Positions 19,073-22,303 of a stretch of DNA of 22,303 nt are shown one piece after another. The position numbers were made by a program, and so were the translations under genes. Every line of letters begins with the position of its first letter. The first letter of the stretch is position 1. The DNA is taken from NCBI GenBank assembly GCA_009746045.1, contig RPFO01000305.1, forward strand, positions 1 through 22,303, in the 5' to 3' direction. Source of the stretch: Mesostigma viride. Taxonomy: Eukaryota; Streptophyta; Mesostigmatophyceae; Mesostigmatales; Mesostigmataceae. The notes under the pieces are model-generated. The model was given only the letters and a program-made list of their open reading frames with translations. It did not search any database and was not told the origin of the DNA.

Positions 19073-19793
19073 CTTGTGTTGTAGAGTGAAGGTCCGGCGG
19101 CGGCGAGTTGCACGCTGGCGTCTGCGTGCTGACTCTCACTCTTCCCCACGTAGTGCTTAGAGGCATTGTAGGAAGAGGCAGTGGGAAGGGGGAGCGGTTT
19201 ACCCTTTCGGTGTTTACTTGGTTTGTTGGGCCTTGCCCAGCTGTTACGTCCCAGCCCAGACACACCTAGCCTGAGCTACGTAGCGAAAGATCCTTCTTGC
19301 CGGAATTAGGAATAATTCAAGGTGGCCTAATGTAGATTGCGCTTCACGACGTGAGTCGTGAGATATCTGGCACTGCGGCTTGATGCCAAGCTGATTGTAC
19401 ACACTTATATTGGCTAGCAATACCAATTACAAATGGATAATTGCCTCGGGCTCAATGTGAAGGCGTTTTCGCACTTAACAATCATCAAACCAAGAGGACG
19501 AGACTCTCGTCCTCGGACTAATTTAACCTAGGTCGGTTGCGGCGCAGATACAACGCCAATCCTTCTAGAACATTCCAAGTCAATCATTCCACGTAGGATC
19601 CGGGCCGACATCGACCCTCCACTACAGGATCCACGCCTAGAACTACAGACGGACCCATAACTGGCGCGGCGCCACTGCACCGGCCCCTAAAAGGTCAACC
19701 TAGGACCAAAATAACTAGTCCAATTCACACAATAACCAATATCAATAAATCCCATCACAACAGACCAAACGGTCTTAGTAATTTATTCCATTG
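19073..19793. other. Internal region of the retrotransposon without a clear ORF
   Basis: This stretch lies between the Gag-like and RT segments and holds no recognisable domain. It contains two hairpins: CACGAC, four-base loop, GTCGTG near 19348-19363, and GAGGACGAG, three-base loop, CTCGTCCTC at 19494-19514. It could be an untranslated spacer of the element or another nested insertion. Confidence 0.4.
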
Positions 19794-20860
19794 TTACGTC
19801 CAACCAAAAGGGCCGGGACGTAACACCAGCTTCTCCATCATCGTGGCGCTTTGCAGGGCCATCTTCATGGCCGGGTTGCTCACCAAGGAGGCATCCTCCT
19901 TGAGAGCAAGGAGGTGGCCAGCCACCTTCCACCCTCCTGACCCCTGGCTCTCCACTAGGAGCATTGCTGCCACCACCCTCATGAGATACTCTACCCCAGC
20001 CAACTCCCCGGCTGCCGGCCCCAACTCCTTGAAGAGTGTGTCCATGGCCATGCAGGGCGATGTTCATGACCACCTTCCTGCTTTCCTGGTTCCTCCACCC
20101 TCCCTGGCGAGTAGCCATGATCCAACTCTTTATCCCCCCTCCATTGTCGTTGGCATCCTCGCGCGCGCACCTCGGGGAGCACTCTCTCTTGCACCCTCCA
20201 ATTCACCACTTGTGCTCGAGTGGGCAGCGTCACCCCTTTGGTCTTTTTCGGCTTCCTGGAAGCCCCATCTGCCCCTGCCAGCGCATCCTATAATTTCGTC
20301 AGGAAATCCTCTTCCTCGGACTCCTCCTCCTCCTCCTCTACTTTGCCCGCCTGCCCCTGCTTGCCAATAATGGCCGCCAGCTCCAAGAGCTGCTCCCTCA
20401 CATCCCCCGCGGCCTTTCCCTTGCTCGGGGCTGGGCTTCCGACTTTTTTCGTCCCCTTTTTCGCCCCTTTCGTGGGCCGGCGTGGTGGCTGCATCTCCTC
20501 TTCGTCCGAGTCCGCCAAGTCCCGGGCGCTTTGGAGGGCTGCCACCAGCGCTTCGTTTGGGTCCGCTGCTGCCAGAATTTCAGGCCCGTCCACGTGATCG
20601 ACCAGCAGTCCAACGACGGACTCCAGCTGGGCCGCAGACCACCGGCTGACAGTAGTTACCCAGTCGGTCCTGAGGACCGCCTCAAAGGCAGCGCACACTT
20701 CAGGCAGGCCCGAGCAAGTGGAGAGCTCCTGATGGAGCCTTTTCTTCTGCGTCGGCCAGCCTAGTTGGCCCTTTCCCGTTTGTTTAGTAGCTGTCGGCAC
20801 CTCGGGATTAGCTTTCGCTAATTGCTTCCCAGCACCTAGCTGTCGAACCTGGCTTCCGCC
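19794..20860 (-). pseudogene. Gag-like ORF1 of the YR retrotransposon, frameshifted
   Basis: The first segment (about 20860-20288) is open for some 190 codons with no ATG near its 5' end; the GTG at 20800 is not credible as a nuclear start. It contains LSTCSGLPEVCAAFEAVL, a Lys/Pro-rich basic patch (RRPTKGAKKGTKK) and an acidic run (VEEEEEESEEEDF). After a stop at 20288 further segments follow in other frames: TLPTRAQVVNWRVQE, then MDTLFKELGPAAGELAGVEY through LVLRPGPFGWT to 19794. No zinc knuckle is seen. It is assigned as Gag from its position (first ORF after the terminal repeat) and composition only. Confidence 0.5.
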
Positions 20861-20948
20861 CGGGCTTCGGCATCCCAGCCGCTTTGCAGAAAGGAATTCC
20901 GGGCGTCAGCTACGCTGCATGCCCCTGACCCCTGTCGCCGCCTTCGTT

Positions 20949-21328
20949 AAAACAAAAGAGACCGCCATGAGCTAGGTGAGCAAGCTTTTATCGTGTTTCA
21001 AGGCCAACGGCTCTCTACCAACGGCCAGATTCCGGCAACGGCCTCTAAACAGTTTTAGCCGTCAAGTTTTACTTCAGATATTGCTTGTTGCAAACCCGTC
21101 CGCAATCATAGATCTGTTAAGAGAACCTAGACGCAAAAATCTGTCGTCAAGGTACTCAGCACACTGTCAAGGTATGGGCCGCAACAATTAGGCCATATCA
21201 TCCGTAATACTCGTACACTAGAAGCCTAATCAACCTTATTACGATCACATCACCCAGCTCTATTTCACCTAGCATCAGCGGCTCCCCTTCCGTATCACTA
21301 TAAAGAAACTATGTTCAGAGAACCCCGA
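20949..21328. repeat. 380-bp direct repeat, right copy (retroelement terminal/split repeat)
   Basis: This is the partner of 14846-15228 in the same orientation, 6.1 kb apart, differing by a 3-base gap and a few substitutions. It is upstream of the Gag-like ORF in the element's orientation, where a promoter and primer-binding functions would be expected. Confidence 0.93.
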
Positions 21329-21374
21329 ATATCGTAAACTTGTCAACATCTACTGTACCATCAACTCAAGTTTA

Positions 21375-22180
21375 TGTGAGAAGATGACTGACACAACCAC
21401 TAGTGGGGCAAGATGCGCGTTGCAGGCATGGTGGGCACTTACGAATTCCCATGCAACTATACTTTCCAGGTGATCTGTGCGGCATGCGATATTTTGAGAC
21501 AACTACCTGTGAGCGGTATGCAGCGTGCCTGTTCCCTGACATCTGGCTCGAGGCTCTGCCGCTGGATCTACCGGCCCACGGTTCTCCCTTACCATATCAT
21601 GCGACCAGCCTCCCCAAATGCCTGTGCATTTGTCATGCATGCATGCGTCCAGTCTAGATTGAGCTAGGGTCGTTGTTAGAAAACTGTGGGGCGTGATCAA
21701 TGCAGACGAAATGTATCTGTTTGTTTAAACTTTGTGTAATTGTTTTCTAATGATAATAGCATAGTACTCCGTGGCATGCCTTCCTTACTTAGAAAACTGA
21801 CAAGGCAGTTTTACAGGTCGCATGCATGCATGCATGCATGCTTACAGTTTTAAAAAATATTAAATTATAACGGATTCTCCCGATTTCTGGCCTGTGCTGG
21901 TTGTCTCTTTGATAACATGCCTTCGTTGGGGGGTCATGCATGCATCCATGCATGCACTCATTCATTCCATCGATCATTCATTCATTCATCCATTCATTCA
22001 TTGATTCTCATACACTCACAAGCCTCATTTGAGCTAGATCAAGCCACGTGGGGTAAACTTTTGTCAAGAGTACGTAGGTACGTACGTGGTAGTTAGGTAT
22101 CATGTATACTTTCACCGCTTTTCGATTTATGCATGTGCAGCCAAAAACAAATGAAACATATGTAAATATTATTCATATAT
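21375..22180. other. Right flank, no recognised gene; GCAT and CATT microsatellites
   Basis: AT-rich flank of the retrotransposon. A (GCAT)n run lies at about 21820-21841 and degenerate (CATT)n at about 21957-22005. The 23-base sequence beginning TTTCTGGCCTG near 21885 recurs with one change near 14618. Short open frames of 62-84 codons show no known domain. Confidence 0.5.
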
Positions 22181-22303
22181 ACATTAAAAATATAATTAAG
22201 CTTACAGCAGAGTGAAATCACTCAAACCAAAGCAAACGCCCAGCTATAAACTTATATACAGAGCCATGTCAAAGCTCTATACTACGATAAGACCAATGGA
22301 AAC
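22181..22303 (-). mobile_element. 3' end of a second copy of the non-LTR retrotransposon (cut by the window edge)
   Basis: About 123 bases from ATTAAAAATATAATTA to the window end match 17865-17990 with only a 2-base insertion (AGCTTACAG versus ACTTACAG context) and one or two substitutions. It is the 3' UTR in minus orientation, so the coding part lies beyond the window. Left of 22181 the flanks of the two copies are unrelated, which confirms the element's end. Confidence 0.88.

Larger units (their letters stand above)
14774..21358 (-). mobile_element. Decayed tyrosine-recombinase retrotransposon (DIRS/PAT/Kangaroo-like)
   Basis: In minus-strand order the element has a 380-bp repeat (21328-20949), a Gag-like ORF (about 20860-19794), reverse transcriptase split by an insertion (about 19072-18483 and 17853-16900), RNase H (about 16965-16400), tyrosine recombinase (about 16450-15439) and a 383-bp copy of the repeat (15228-14846). 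RT plus RNase H plus tyrosine recombinase, with no DDE integrase, defines the YR retroelement order. Repeats near both ends fit the split direct repeats of such elements. The outer limits are set by a 16-base direct repeat and are uncertain. Multiple frameshifts show that the copy is dead or the sequence has indel errors. Confidence 0.78.

Noticed and set aside
19494-19514. Hammerhead-type ribozyme
   Set aside because: The hairpin is present, but the conserved CTGATGA and GAAA core strands are absent on both strands.

Overview
The window looks like nuclear DNA of a eukaryotic alga. Genes are split by long GT-AG introns, the DNA is full of minisatellites, and there are eukaryotic retrotransposons. 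A CDC14-type phosphatase gene, a plastid-type YidD gene with introns and an EsV-1-7 cysteine-repeat gene together suggest a green alga (chlorophyte). This is inferred from gene content alone, and a stramenopile or another algal lineage is not excluded. No bacterial operon, CRISPR array or rRNA gene is visible.

Layout. 1-860: a degenerate G/T-rich minisatellite. 922-2728 (+): an EsV-1-7 repeat protein with about seven near-identical 117-bp units, then diverged Cys/His units and a PD-(D/E)XK-like nuclease domain. It is broken by several 1-bp frameshifts. 2729-4947: no recognisable gene. 4948-7771 (+): three exons of a CDC14 protein phosphatase; the exons that should carry the catalytic Cys signature are not found before the next gene. 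10216-14369 (+): a four-exon YidD (membrane protein insertion factor) gene, complete at its C-terminus. Introns of both genes carry tandem arrays close to splice sites. In three introns the duplicated sequence spans the exon/intron junction and copies the splice donor.

About 14.8-21.4 kb: a decayed tyrosine-recombinase (YR) retrotransposon on the minus strand. In its own orientation the order is a 380-bp repeat, a Gag-like ORF, reverse transcriptase, RNase H, tyrosine recombinase and a second 383-bp copy of the repeat. Its RT gene is interrupted by a 603-bp 5'-truncated non-LTR retrotransposon (17867-18469), flanked by a perfect 13-bp target-site duplication and encoding only the C-terminal restriction-like endonuclease. 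The insertion created a 318-codon chimeric ORF. A second copy of that non-LTR element's 3' end begins at 22181 and runs off the window.

The host genes do not form an operon-like unit. The two most unusual points are the EsV-1-7/nuclease architecture and the recurrent duplication of splice-donor junctions. Several frameshifts lie in or beside short G runs, so consensus errors in a long-read assembly are a real alternative to true pseudogenes.
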